Shown here: one piece after another, positions 18,758-27,724 of the stretch
Layout of the letters: the number at the start of each line of letters is the position of its first letter
Position numbering within the stretch: position 1 is the stretch's first letter
Source: Alphaproteobacteria bacterium
GTDB taxonomy: Bacteria > Pseudomonadota > Alphaproteobacteria > Micropepsales > Micropepsaceae
Direction: 5' to 3'
DNA: 64,000 nt
NCBI GenBank assembly: GCA_017983635.1
Contig: JAGOBA010000003.1
Span: forward strand, 1 to 64,000
Program-made: the position numbers and the translations under genes
The notes under the pieces: generated by a model
The model's database searches: none
What the model saw: the letters and a program-made list of their open reading frames with translations, nothing else
Told to the model about the DNA's origin: nothing

Positions 18758-19696
18758 CTACTTGAAGTGCCGCACACCATCCCTCTCCGGCGGCCACCAC
18801 TCGGGAATAGAGAACTCGCGCTCCAGCCGCCGCAGGCGCTCCTCGCTCATCGTCGGCGGTGTCAGATAGCGGGTGGGGTAGAACCCTTCATCGGTGAGGC
18901 ATTCGCCGCAAACGGCAAAGAAGTCATCCCACTTACGCAATAAGGCAAGACCGCCACGCTCGGGCGGAATCGCGACCACATCCGCCTTTGGCAACAGGGT
19001 CAATACGTTTCGTGCCCACGTCGTGTAACTAATAATGCGGCCCTCGAATTTGATGGCATCGAGTTTACCTACGTAGACGTCTCGTTGACTTTTCTGGAAG
19101 TGGGCTTCGATCATCTCGCGTTGAATCTCGTAGTCCCAAAGGCGCTGCTTCGCGACCAGTTCGCGAAGGGGGCCTAACTCGGGTTCGGGAAGATCAAAGG
19201 TTCGCCACTCTCCGTCTCGAAGAATGATCGGCATGTAGCCGATTGGTCTTGTTGCCGTCTCGATCTGCTGCTCTACGAACTGAGCCATTGCGAGCAACGC
19301 GCCAACGTCCTTCGAACCGGCGACCACTAATCCGTTTCGTGCCAGAGGTACGGCGATGGGATCCCCGTTGAGCGACAACAGGTCGAAGAGATGTGGCACC
19401 AGCAAGCGAGAGCAATCATAAAGATCGTTGTACTGTGATAAGTGGAAACCGCCGGGATCACGCACAAACAATACGACGCTCTTCTCTCGCAAATTGAGCA
19501 CCGCTCGCTCCAAGAGCGTACTGAACGGCACATCAAATGTGCCGATATGTCTGGAGTCGAGACTCATCAAAGAGGCCGGATTGCTCGGTTTATAGCCCAT
19601 TGCTCCGGGCGAGCCTAGGAACCGGCAGAGGTGCGACCCAAGCGGCAGGGCGCCACACGAATCCGTGCGTTGACGCTCGTTCGTCGCGTTGTTCAT
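18758..19696 (-). CDS. DUF1444-like protein
   Basis: The 312-residue soluble protein has no signal peptide. Residues about 55-175 (FSTLLERAVLNLRE, YNDLYDCSRLLVPHLFDLL, GDPIAVPLARNGLVVAGSKD, GYMPIILRDGEWRTF) follow the layout of DUF1444 (YtpQ-like) proteins: helix-NLR, ASxxL, a VPxxDxLLxxxS strand. The rest (a basic middle and RLRRLEREFSIPEWWPPER at the end) is not recognised. Codons are slightly less GC-rich than in neighbours. It is divergent from a small membrane protein gene 30 bases away, so they share a promoter region. The DUF1444 assignment is by pattern only. Confidence 0.6.
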   Translation of the reverse strand: MNNATNERQRTDSCGALPLGSHLCRFLGSPGAMGYKPSNPASLMSLDSRHIGTFDVPFSTLLERAVLNLREKSVVLFVRDPGGFHLSQYNDLYDCSRLLVPHLFDLLSLNGDPIAVPLARNGLVVAGSKDVGALLAMAQFVEQQIETATRPIGYMPIILRDGEWRTFDLPEPELGPLRELVAKQRLWDYEIQREMIEAHFQKSQRDVYVGKLDAIKFEGRIISYTTWARNVLTLLPKADVVAIPPERGGLALLRKWDDFFAVCGECLTDEGFYPTRYLTPPTMSEERLRRLEREFSIPEWWPPERDGVRHFK

Positions 19697-19726
19697 TTTG
19701 GGGCGGCGAACAAGGGAGCCTAACCC

Positions 19727-19942
19727 ATGAGCACATTCACATTCCGCGCGGGCCTGGCCGAGGTGGTCGTTGTCGTGGTCGCGATCTGTGCGGCCTACGG
19801 TGTTGTTGAGTTGCTCCGCTTTGCCCTTGCCTTGCCGGAGCCGCGTGTGCCGGTCCTGCTGTTGATCGGCGGCGCGGTGATGGCGACCCGATTCGGGGCT
19901 GGAGGGTTTATCGCCAAACTCCTGGGCTCCGGCCGAAAGTAA
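19727..19942 (+). CDS. Small two-helix membrane protein
   Basis: The 71-residue product has two hydrophobic segments (LAEVVVVVVAICAAYGVVEL and VPVLLLIGGAVMATRF), with a polar, basic C-terminus. AAGGGAG lies ahead of ATG, supporting translation. No family is recognised. It is divergent from the DUF1444-like gene and followed by about 230 bases without a gene. Confidence 0.6.
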   Translation: MSTFTFRAGLAEVVVVVVAICAAYGVVELLRFALALPEPRVPVLLLIGGAVMATRFGAGGFIAKLLGSGRK

Positions 19943-20174
19943 CGCAGGGAGCGATGCCGGCCATGAGACATAAAACGGCGGAGTTCTGCGGATGTGGCGC
20001 TGTGAAAGTCGCTTTTTGAGCCGGCGTGCCGGTTGTCGCTCTGCGGTGGTGCCCGTGGGGCCGTCGGTTGCCGCAGCGGGCGGGAAGCGGGGACGGAGCG
20101 AGGTTGGTCGTGGGCTGTGCTAATGGTCGGGTGCTGGCTTTTCTCTGCGCCATGATTTTCGAGAACGCTCTCCC

Positions 20175-21113
20175 ATGACATCGTCACAGTCTCAACGCTT
20201 CACCTCTGCCGACATCGAAGCCTGGCGCCGCGATGGGGTCACGTTGATCCGCGACTTCTTCACCGAGGACGAGGTCGCGGCGGTGCGGGCGGACTTCGAG
20301 AGAGTTTTCGCGCGCGATGCGGGCGGCGAGCAGCCGGTGGACAAGAAGCGTGCTGACGAGATCGGGCGGTTCCACCGTTTGCAGTTCGCGACGCTTGACG
20401 CGATCCCGTTCGCGGGTGCGCCGGCGCTCAACATGATCGGCGTGCATCCGGCGCTGATCGCTTTCGCGAAGGTGGCACTCAAGACCGATGCGGTGCATCT
20501 CTATCAGTGCCAGGCCTGGGCGAAGTTCACCGGCGATGCCGACTATGACCAGCCGTTCCACTGCGACTTCTCGAACCACACGCTGACCGTGCCATCGGAA
20601 GACGCGGTGAAGAACTCGGTCACGATCTTCAGCTACTTCACCGACGTCACCGAAGCGCACGGCGCGATGAACTACGTCACGCGCCCCGACAGCGCGAAGG
20701 TCGCGGGGCCTGAGGCTTCGCTAAACCAAGACCCGGCGGCGCAGGCGGCGTTGCAGAAGGGCTTGAAGCGGTACGAGCGCTCCAGCGCCTCGCCGGCGGG
20801 CACCGCGATCCCTTACACGATCGACGTCTATCACCGCGCGACGAACCTGACCGCGCCGCACGCGCGCCGCTTTGCGGTGATGGCCTGCTTCAAGAAGGCG
20901 GGCGACGAAAGCATCGGGTTCCACGCGTGGCAGTTCCATCACACGCGGCCCTGGCGCGAAATCTTCGAGCGCGCAACGCCCGAGCAGCTCGCCTGCTTCG
21001 GCGTGCAGCGCCCAGGCGACCCGTTCTGGACCGAGACCACGATCGCCCGCGCGCAGTCGCGCTACCCCGGCTGGGACATGACACCCTACCGCGAAGCGCT
21101 CCGCGGCACGTGA
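20175..21113 (+). CDS. Phytanoyl-CoA dioxygenase (PhyH) family protein
   Basis: A 312-residue Fe(II)/2-oxoglutarate oxygenase of the PhyH family. Iron ligands visible are His129-x-Asp131 in PFHCDFSNHTLTVP; His220 in VYHRATNLT is the probable third ligand. The N-terminus (FTSADIEAWRRDGVTLIRDF, EVAAVRADFERVF) is typical. Bacterial members hydroxylate lipids, terpenoids or natural products, so the name is not proof of phytanoyl-CoA use. The stop overlaps the next start (GTGA), implying a two-gene operon with the esterase. Confidence 0.88.
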   Translation: MTSSQSQRFTSADIEAWRRDGVTLIRDFFTEDEVAAVRADFERVFARDAGGEQPVDKKRADEIGRFHRLQFATLDAIPFAGAPALNMIGVHPALIAFAKVALKTDAVHLYQCQAWAKFTGDADYDQPFHCDFSNHTLTVPSEDAVKNSVTIFSYFTDVTEAHGAMNYVTRPDSAKVAGPEASLNQDPAAQAALQKGLKRYERSSASPAGTAIPYTIDVYHRATNLTAPHARRFAVMACFKKAGDESIGFHAWQFHHTRPWREIFERATPEQLACFGVQRPGDPFWTETTIARAQSRYPGWDMTPYREALRGT

Positions 21114-22084
21114 GCCGGCTCCCGCCCCTCGCGAACGGCGACGATGTGATCGGCCCCGACTACAAGCCGGCGCCGGAATGCCTGCCGCAGCCGGACGTCC
21201 CCGTGGGCAGACTCCATGCCTTCGTGATGAGATCCGGGGACAGCAAAACCTATCCCGGCATCAAGCGCCTGGAGAACGAAATCACGAAGCGCCGCGACGC
21301 CTTCGGCAACCGCATCGCGGCGCAAGAGCACGAGCAGTCGATTGCGACGCCTTACAACCGCACCGTCTGGGTCTATGTGCCGGCACAGTATGTCCCCGGA
21401 ACGCCGGCGCCTTTCATCGTGGCGCAAGACGGCCACCTCTACGTGAACACGCTGCCGCCCGTGCTCGACAACCTGATCGCGGCGATGCGCGTGCCCGCCA
21501 TGGTCGCAATTCTCGTCGACAGCGGCGGCGGCGACGCTCAGGGGTCCGAGCGCGGCTTGGAATACGACACGCTCTCCGGCCGCTACAGCGACTTCATCGA
21601 AACGGAAGTGCTGCCGCGCGTGGTGCAAGAAACCGGCGTCACGCTGACCGGCGATCCGGACGGCCGCGCCACGATGGGTGTGAGCTCGGGCGCCGCCTGT
21701 GCCTTCACGATGGCCTGGTTCCACCCGGAACGTTACCGGCGCGTGCTCTCGTACTCCGGCACTTACGTGAACCAGCAATCGCCCCCCAATCCGGCGAGCC
21801 CACGCGGCGCCTGGGAATATCACGCGACGCTGATCCCCGTGAGCCCGCGCAAGCCTTTGCGCGTCTGGCTTGAGGTCGGCGAGCGCGATCTGCACGCCGA
21901 CGATCCGGAAGACACGTGGCATAACTGGCCGCTCGCGAACCGCCGCATGGCGCAAGCTCTTGCCGGCAAGGGCTATCCCTATCGTTTTACGCTGTCCCTC
22001 GGCGGCCGCCACGCCGACCCCCGCATTCTGGAGCAAACGCTCCCGGCGGCGCTCGAGTGGCTTTGGCAGGACTACCCAAGGTAA
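21110..22084 (+). CDS. Enterochelin-esterase-like alpha/beta hydrolase
   Basis: The 324-residue product matches the esterase D/Fes fold: NRTVWVYVPAQYVPGTPAPFIVAQDG, the nucleophile elbow MGVSSGAACAF, and a late His (GGRHADPRI). The start GTG overlaps the PhyH stop; the frame is open further upstream but overlaps PhyH. There is no signal peptide, so it is likely cytoplasmic. Coupling to PhyH suggests that it hydrolyses an ester or conjugate made or used in the same route, rather than a siderophore, as no siderophore genes are near. Confidence 0.82.
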   Translation: MSRLPPLANGDDVIGPDYKPAPECLPQPDVPVGRLHAFVMRSGDSKTYPGIKRLENEITKRRDAFGNRIAAQEHEQSIATPYNRTVWVYVPAQYVPGTPAPFIVAQDGHLYVNTLPPVLDNLIAAMRVPAMVAILVDSGGGDAQGSERGLEYDTLSGRYSDFIETEVLPRVVQETGVTLTGDPDGRATMGVSSGAACAFTMAWFHPERYRRVLSYSGTYVNQQSPPNPASPRGAWEYHATLIPVSPRKPLRVWLEVGERDLHADDPEDTWHNWPLANRRMAQALAGKGYPYRFTLSLGGRHADPRILEQTLPAALEWLWQDYPR

Positions 22085-22100
22085 GGTGCCGCACGCTGCT

Positions 22101-23894
22101 CTATGGGCTCAACCCGAAATAGAGCGAGAGGAGCACGGCGATCAGCGCTTCACCCGCGATGAAGCCGGAGGCGAGCGGGATCATGTAGACGCTGGCGGAG
22201 CGTCTTGCGATCAGCATCCAGAGTGCGCCGATGACAGCGCCGATGAAGATGGTGGCCACCGCCGCGAACGGCAGGAGCACGCCGAGACCCAGGCCGGTGG
22301 GCGAGGGGGCGGCCCAACGCCACTTCTCGTCTTGCTCCGCGAGGGCGAAGAAGATGCCGAGGACGGCGGCGATGGCCATCGCGATCAGGGCGCTCTGGGG
22401 TAGCTTGTCGGCACCGCCGCTCAAGATCTCGGCGAAGCCGGCGGCGCGGCGAGCGCTTGGGGCGGCGAGCTGCGCGGTGTCGCCGACAATGCCGTAGGTC
22501 TTGACCAGCAGCGGGTAGCTCCAGGCGAGGGCGGCGGCCCCGATGGGCGTGCCGATGAGCTGCGCAATCGTCATGGCGCGCGGGGTGGAGCCGATGATGT
22601 AGCCGGCCTTGTAGTCCTGCATGAGGGCTTCGGACGTCGAGGCGATCGTGCCTGTGGTGCCGTTGCCCAGGATGTTCGCATTGACGTTGCCGGGGGCGAT
22701 GACGGCGAAGAGGCCTTGCATCAGGTTGGAGAGCGAGGAGATCGGGCCCCAATTGGTCTCGCCGAGTGCGCGCAAGCCCACCAGCATCAGCGGTACGGAG
22801 GCGACGATGGCGATCATGCTCATCCAGATCGGCATGCCAAAGTAGAGGTCTTGCAGGTAGCAGAGCGCGACGGTCAAGCCGACGATGCCGATAACGACGA
22901 TGCTCAACGGGAACTCGTCGCTGCCGCTGCCCGCGGCGCCGAGGCCGCGGAAGGCTTCCATGAGCAGACGCCAACGCGTCACCAGGATCGTCATGCCGGC
23001 GGCCATTACCATGCCGATGCCTGGCCACATAACCCAGAAGAGGACGTTCGTGCGGGTCGGGTGGTCGGGCAAGATGCCGTTCTGCACAAGCTCGTAGGGG
23101 ATCACGAGCCAGCCGATCACGCAGCCAACCATGAGCCAGAGCGAGATGCGCAGTCCGATGATGAAGCCGCTGCCGATGCTCAAGAGGCTGTAGGAAACGC
23201 CAACGCCGAGCGCCGCCAACACGAAGGAGGCGCCCGCGGTGCCCCAGGCAAGGTCTCCGGGTGTCCAGCCCTCGGGGATCAGTTTGGAGATCTGCGCGTC
23301 TTCGCGGAAGAGCATCAACACGGCCGAGAGGGTCATGCCCACGAAGAGCACGACGGCAGCGCGGCGGGCCTGATCGTAGGCGATGTCGCCCTTGGCGGCG
23401 CCGCGCGGCGGGTCGAGCACTTTCAGCGTCTCAGCGGCGGCCATGCCGTCGGGGAACGGGAGTTTCTCGTCGACGATGAAGTGGCGGCGCATGGGAACGG
23501 CGAGCAGCACGCCAAGCAGGGCCGCCGTCGTCAGCCAAACGAATGTTTGCTCCGGCGATGGGTTCAATTGGAACGTGACCACCTTGGAGGCGCGCAGCAT
23601 GTCGAAGGCGGCTAGCACGATACACATGAAGGCGGTTTGTGCCGCCGCGGTGCCGGCCGTTTGAACGATGTTGTTCTGCCAGCGGTCGTAGTTCTTGCGC
23701 GCGATCACGCTCAAGATCACGAAGCCGAAGAAGGCGGAGACGATCGATACGTTCGGGCCGAAGCCGAGCTTCAGGACCATGTAGGGATAGGTGACGCCCA
23801 TGACGCCCGCCACGATCACGGCGGCGAAGATGGACTGCACCGTCAGTTCGCGGCCGCGTACGTGGGCGCCTTCTTTCGTCTCCGGCTCGGCCAT
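22101..23894 (-). CDS. OPT family oligopeptide/metal-chelate transporter
   Basis: The 597-residue protein has about 14-16 transmembrane helices. The start region RELTVQSIFAAVIVAGVMGV in short form, LGFGPNVSIVSAFFGFVIL, NIVQTAGTAAAQTAF and PFPDGMAAAETLK are characteristic of bacterial OPT transporters. These import oligopeptides or metal chelates by proton symport. I chose the ATG of MAEPETKEG with AGGGGG upstream. It converges on the esterase gene with 16 bases between. No peptidase or siderophore gene is adjacent. Confidence 0.92.
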   Translation of the reverse strand: MAEPETKEGAHVRGRELTVQSIFAAVIVAGVMGVTYPYMVLKLGFGPNVSIVSAFFGFVILSVIARKNYDRWQNNIVQTAGTAAAQTAFMCIVLAAFDMLRASKVVTFQLNPSPEQTFVWLTTAALLGVLLAVPMRRHFIVDEKLPFPDGMAAAETLKVLDPPRGAAKGDIAYDQARRAAVVLFVGMTLSAVLMLFREDAQISKLIPEGWTPGDLAWGTAGASFVLAALGVGVSYSLLSIGSGFIIGLRISLWLMVGCVIGWLVIPYELVQNGILPDHPTRTNVLFWVMWPGIGMVMAAGMTILVTRWRLLMEAFRGLGAAGSGSDEFPLSIVVIGIVGLTVALCYLQDLYFGMPIWMSMIAIVASVPLMLVGLRALGETNWGPISSLSNLMQGLFAVIAPGNVNANILGNGTTGTIASTSEALMQDYKAGYIIGSTPRAMTIAQLIGTPIGAAALAWSYPLLVKTYGIVGDTAQLAAPSARRAAGFAEILSGGADKLPQSALIAMAIAAVLGIFFALAEQDEKWRWAAPSPTGLGLGVLLPFAAVATIFIGAVIGALWMLIARRSASVYMIPLASGFIAGEALIAVLLSLYFGLSP

Positions 23895-23992
23895 AGCGTT
23901 CCCCCTAATTCCCTGCACGTTGTGGGGACACTAGCGAACGGGGCTCGGCAGGGGCAACATCGGCGTTCGTCTTCTTGTCGAGGTTCGTCCCC

Positions 23993-24514
23993 ATGAACAC
24001 AGTAAAGAACGCGCCCCGTGCCCGGGCCGCATCACTGCCGCAAGTGACCGCGCGCTGTTTGTGCGGTGCGGTGGAGATGGAGATCGCCTTCCCGGCGTTC
24101 TGGGCCTGGCACGATCACTCGGCCGCGAGCCGGCGCGCGCACGGGGCCGCTTATGCGACCTATGTCGGTGTGTGGAAGAGCCGCTTTCGGGTGAAGAAGG
24201 GCGAGAAGCTCGTGACGCGCTATGAGGACAAAGATGCGGGGCGCGTGCGGTGTTTCTGTTCGCGCTGCGGTTCGCCGCTCAGCTACGAGCGCGCGCATTC
24301 GCCGAAGATGATCAACATCCCGCGCGCGCTGTTCGACGGCCGCACCGGGCGCGAGCCGCTCTATCACATCGCGATCGAGCAGCTGCAGGAGTGGACGTAC
24401 ACGGGCGAGAAGCTCGGGCCGCTGAAGGGGTATCCGGGCGTCGTGTGGGCGCGACGGAAGGGACGGAAGAAGGTGGAGCTTGAGATTCCAGGGCTAAACG
24501 TTAGCGAAGAGTAA
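23993..24514 (+). CDS. GFA-fold (glutathione-dependent formaldehyde-activating-like) protein
   Basis: The 173-residue protein has the beta-fold of the GFA family with Cys22-x-Cys24 (CLCGAVEME) and Cys87-x-Cys89-x2-Cys92 (CFCSRCGSPLS), which bind structural zinc. The central Cys cluster usually written CHCxxC is replaced by WHDHSAASRRAHG, so only one zinc site is likely complete. This may mark a subfamily with another role. It is divergent from the OPT gene and precedes sthA by 77 bases. The name of the family should not be read as formaldehyde activity. Confidence 0.85.
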   Translation: MNTVKNAPRARAASLPQVTARCLCGAVEMEIAFPAFWAWHDHSAASRRAHGAAYATYVGVWKSRFRVKKGEKLVTRYEDKDAGRVRCFCSRCGSPLSYERAHSPKMINIPRALFDGRTGREPLYHIAIEQLQEWTYTGEKLGPLKGYPGVVWARRKGRKKVELEIPGLNVSEE

Positions 24515-24591
24515 AAGTGTGCGCGGTTAATCGGATCGCTAGAGCGGGTGCAGCATAATCGGGCCAACGTCTATTGCGGGTCCGGGAACTC

Positions 24592-26034
24592 ATGTCTCAC
24601 TACAATCTCATCGTTGTCGGTTCTGGGCCTGCTGGCCGCCGCGCAGCCATTCAGGCGGCGAAGTTGAAGAAGTCGGTGCTCGTCGTGGAGAAGGGGCATC
24701 GCGTCGGCGGCGTTTGCGTGCATACGGGCACGATCCCGTCGAAGACGCTGCGCGAGACGGTGTTGAACCTTTCGGGTTGGCGTGAGCGCGGGTTTTACGG
24801 GCGCGCGTATCGCGTGAAGCAGGATATTTCGGCTGAGGATCTGCGGCGGCGCCTGTCGATCACGCTCGATCACGAGGTCGAGATTCTCGAGCATCAGTTT
24901 GCGCGCAACAAGGTGGACAAGATTGCTGGGACCGCGCGGTTCTTGGATGCGCATCGGATTTCGGTCGCCGGCGAGCGCGGTGAGGCGCATGAGTTTAGTG
25001 CCGATCGCGTGATCCTGGCGGTGGGCACGGTGCCTTTCCGGCCGGCGGATGTGCCGTTCGATGGCGACACGGTCTTGGATCCGGACGATGTGTTGGAACT
25101 GAAGTCGTTGCCGCGGACGTTGGCCGTGATTGGCGCCGGCGTGATTGGGATCGAGTATGCGACGATCTTCTCGGCGCTCGACGTGAAGGTCACGCTAATC
25201 GACCCGGCGGCGAACGTGTTGCCGTTTGTCGATCAAGAGCTGGTCGACGAGTTCATTCACGATCTGCGCGATCGCGGTGTCACGCTGCGGCTGAAGGCGA
25301 AGGTTTCGCGGGTTGAGCGTTTGAGCGAGGGCGCGGTGGTTTATCTCGAAGATGGGCGGCAAGTGCGCGCCGACATGGTGCTCTATGCGGCTGGGCGGCA
25401 GGGCGCAACGGATGCGCTCGATTTGCCCGCCGCCGGATTGACGGCGGATTCGCGCGGGCGGCTTTCGGTCGACAAGGCGACGTTTCAGACGGCGGTGCCA
25501 CACATCTATGCGGTGGGCGACATTATCGGGTTTCCAAGTCTCGCCTCGACGTCGATGGAGCAGGGGCGGATCGCGGCCTGCCACGCGTTTGGCGAGAGCG
25601 CGCATGCGGCGCCGGAGTTCTTTCCCTACGGCATCTATTCCGTTCCTGAAATGTCGACGATCGGCATGACGGAAGAGCAAGTGCGTGAGCGCAAAATTCC
25701 GTACGAATGCGGCATCGCGCGGTTCCGCGAGACGTCGCGCGGGCACATCATGGGGCTCTCGACCGGCTTCATGAAGATGATCTTCGCGCTGGAGACGCGG
25801 CGGCTGCTCGGTGTGCACATCGTGGGCGAGGGTGCGACGGAGCTCATTCACATCGGTCAGGCGGTGCTGAACCTGGGCGGCACGCTCGACTACTTCGTCG
25901 AGAATACGTTCAACTATCCGACGCTGGCCGAGGCCTACAAGATCGCCGCGCTGGACGCGTGGAACCGGATGCCGCGGGCGCAACCGAGCGTGGTTGCGAT
26001 CCACGACCTACAGAAGCGCGCCGCGGGGGCTTAA
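24592..26034 (+). CDS. sthA: Si-specific NAD(P)(+) transhydrogenase
   Basis: SthA balances NADPH and NADH in the cytoplasm. The 480-residue protein has the FAD motif VGSGPAGRRAAIQAAKL, the segment GGVCVHTGTIPSKTLRE in which the second redox Cys of dihydrolipoamide dehydrogenases is Thr (diagnostic for SthA), the NAD(P) motif VIGAGVIGIEYATIF, IYAVGDIIGFPSLASTS and the C-terminal dimer domain (HIVGEGATELIHIGQA). The ATG of MSHYNLIVVGSG is the conserved start; an earlier one adds only six residues. Confidence 0.95.
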   Translation: MSHYNLIVVGSGPAGRRAAIQAAKLKKSVLVVEKGHRVGGVCVHTGTIPSKTLRETVLNLSGWRERGFYGRAYRVKQDISAEDLRRRLSITLDHEVEILEHQFARNKVDKIAGTARFLDAHRISVAGERGEAHEFSADRVILAVGTVPFRPADVPFDGDTVLDPDDVLELKSLPRTLAVIGAGVIGIEYATIFSALDVKVTLIDPAANVLPFVDQELVDEFIHDLRDRGVTLRLKAKVSRVERLSEGAVVYLEDGRQVRADMVLYAAGRQGATDALDLPAAGLTADSRGRLSVDKATFQTAVPHIYAVGDIIGFPSLASTSMEQGRIAACHAFGESAHAAPEFFPYGIYSVPEMSTIGMTEEQVRERKIPYECGIARFRETSRGHIMGLSTGFMKMIFALETRRLLGVHIVGEGATELIHIGQAVLNLGGTLDYFVENTFNYPTLAEAYKIAALDAWNRMPRAQPSVVAIHDLQKRAAGA

Positions 26035-26038
26035 AGAG

Positions 26039-26887
26039 CTACTTCTTCACCAGCTCCACCCGGCGGTTCTTCGCTTTCCCATCGTCCGTGCGGTTGTCGG
26101 CGATCGGCGTTGTTTGACCTAGGCCTTTGGAAGCCAGGCGTGCCTTGTCGATGCCGGCTTTGACGACGGCGTCCATCACCGCCTTGGCGCGGGCTTCGGA
26201 GAGTTTCTGGTTCGAGGCCGGCGTGCCGACGTTGTCGGTGTGGCCTTCGATGCTGAGTTTCAGCGTCGGCGAGGCCTTCAAGAGCGCCACGATTTCCTTC
26301 ACGGTCGCGTCGCCGTCGCTCTTCAGGTCGGACTTGTTGGTGTCGAAGTTGATGTAGAGGGCAATGAAGCCGTCCTTGTTCAGCGCGTCGAGCATCGCGT
26401 TCGCGCTCACGACCTGTGCCATGGCTTCGACTTCGACGATGGAGAGTTTGAAGCTTTGAGTCGGCGCGCTCCAGATATCGGGCTCGACCTTGATCCAGAC
26501 GTCCTTGCCGCCGGCGTTGACCTTTAGCGTGGTTTCGCCGCCGTCGCCTTCCTTTGGCAAGCGCTCGAACACGACTTCGCCCTTAATCGCCTTGATCGCG
26601 TTTTGATAGTTGCGGATCACCTGCAGCGGTGAGGGCTGCGTGTCCGGCTTGTCGTAGTAGTAGCGAAAGAGCGTGGCTTGCCCCTCGATGGCTTTCTCTT
26701 CCGGTTTGCCGTCGGCCGCTTTGCCGACGGTGAACGTCACGCTGTTGAAGTTCTTTTCGTAGTCCGTGATGAAGCTGTCCGGGTAACGCGTCAGGAGCGG
26801 GTGGTCCTTCGATCCCTTCACATCGTCTCCGGCTTGCGCGGCGAAGGCGATTGCGAGGAGAGAAAGGGCGGCGAGGGCGCGTTTCAT
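26039..26887 (-). CDS. OmpA-domain outer-envelope protein
   Basis: The 282-residue protein has a signal peptide (cleavage near AFAAQAG), an N-terminal domain of about 165 residues (HPLLTRYPDSFITDYEKNF, VTFTVGK) and a C-terminal OmpA peptidoglycan-binding domain: DGFIALYINFDTNKSDLKSD, LKLSIEGHTDNVGTP, NQKLSEARAKAVMDAVV, LASKGLGQTTPIADN. The last part contains the conserved Asp and Arg that contact diaminopimelate. It probably anchors the outer membrane or a partner to peptidoglycan. The stop lies four bases from the sthA stop (convergent). Confidence 0.9.
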   Translation of the reverse strand: MKRALAALSLLAIAFAAQAGDDVKGSKDHPLLTRYPDSFITDYEKNFNSVTFTVGKAADGKPEEKAIEGQATLFRYYYDKPDTQPSPLQVIRNYQNAIKAIKGEVVFERLPKEGDGGETTLKVNAGGKDVWIKVEPDIWSAPTQSFKLSIVEVEAMAQVVSANAMLDALNKDGFIALYINFDTNKSDLKSDGDATVKEIVALLKASPTLKLSIEGHTDNVGTPASNQKLSEARAKAVMDAVVKAGIDKARLASKGLGQTTPIADNRTDDGKAKNRRVELVKK

Positions 26888-27159
26888 CGAACAACTCCTT
26901 TGTAGATGGCGGTGAAAATGGCCGCCGGCGCGCGGCGACGCAATTGATGGCGGCTACAGAGATGCTCGTTCCCTGGGCAGCGGGCAAGCGCTGCGCCGGG
27001 GTTGAGCAGCGATGTGCTCATTCGGGCAGCGCACTGCATGCCCTTCGAGCACGGCTGTGCTGTTGCTGCATCAGCGAAGTTGGCAAAGTTGGAAAAGCGA
27101 TTTCTTCAGGCTTTTCCTAGTCAATCTTTCAGTTAGCGTTTGCAGCACAACAGCACTTG

Positions 27160-27699
27160 ATGGGCATCGGGATGGACACGATTTCGCGGGCGACAGAACC
27201 GTTCTGGCAGACACCGATGGCGGTGTTGGACGTACTGGGGAGCGCAAACGCGGGCACGCTTCTCTTCTCACTCTTTCTGTTTATCGCGGCGTTGGAGCTG
27301 CTACGGGGGAGTTCCGGTGTGGTTGCGGCGTTCGCGCGGATCATCGCCGTGGTGGCGCTCGTCATGGCGAGTGCGACCGCGGTCTATGGCGATTATCTGG
27401 CGCCACCGGCGACGGCGATGCTGACGCGGATCGGGTTGCAAGAGCGGCATCAAGACCAAGCGCTCGTCGCAGTGTTGGGCGTCGCTGCAATGGGCGTTGC
27501 CTACGGGGCGGGGCGATTTGAGGCGGGGCCTCAGATTGTGAAGTTCGAGCGAGCCCGGTCGTTTGGGTGGGGGCGCGCGCTGCAATCTGGAACGCCGGTT
27601 CATTCGGTGAGCGAGCGGCTGCAATCGCGGCTGGCGACACACAATCCTAAGCGCCCGGTTCAGCGGACCTACCGGGGACCGCGGCAACTGCGCGGATAA
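27160..27699 (+). CDS. Hypothetical inner-membrane protein upstream of amtB
   Basis: The 179-residue product has three probable transmembrane helices (residues about 30-48, 56-80 and 104-120) and a basic, Arg-rich C-terminal tail (QSRLATHNPKRPVQRTYRGPR). I recognise no family. It starts at ATG (with a TTG just before and another ATG four codons later as alternatives). It ends 25 bases before amtB in the same direction, so it probably shares the amtB transcript. A link with ammonium uptake is inference from position only. Confidence 0.65.
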   Translation: MGIGMDTISRATEPFWQTPMAVLDVLGSANAGTLLFSLFLFIAALELLRGSSGVVAAFARIIAVVALVMASATAVYGDYLAPPATAMLTRIGLQERHQDQALVAVLGVAAMGVAYGAGRFEAGPQIVKFERARSFGWGRALQSGTPVHSVSERLQSRLATHNPKRPVQRTYRGPRQLRG

Positions 27700-27724
27700 G
27701 TTTTTGCAACGTTGGGGAACGGCA

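Noticed and set aside
22716..23615. 299-residue His/Asp-rich plus-strand frame
   Set aside because: It lies within the OPT transporter gene on the other strand; composition mirrors the membrane-helix codons.
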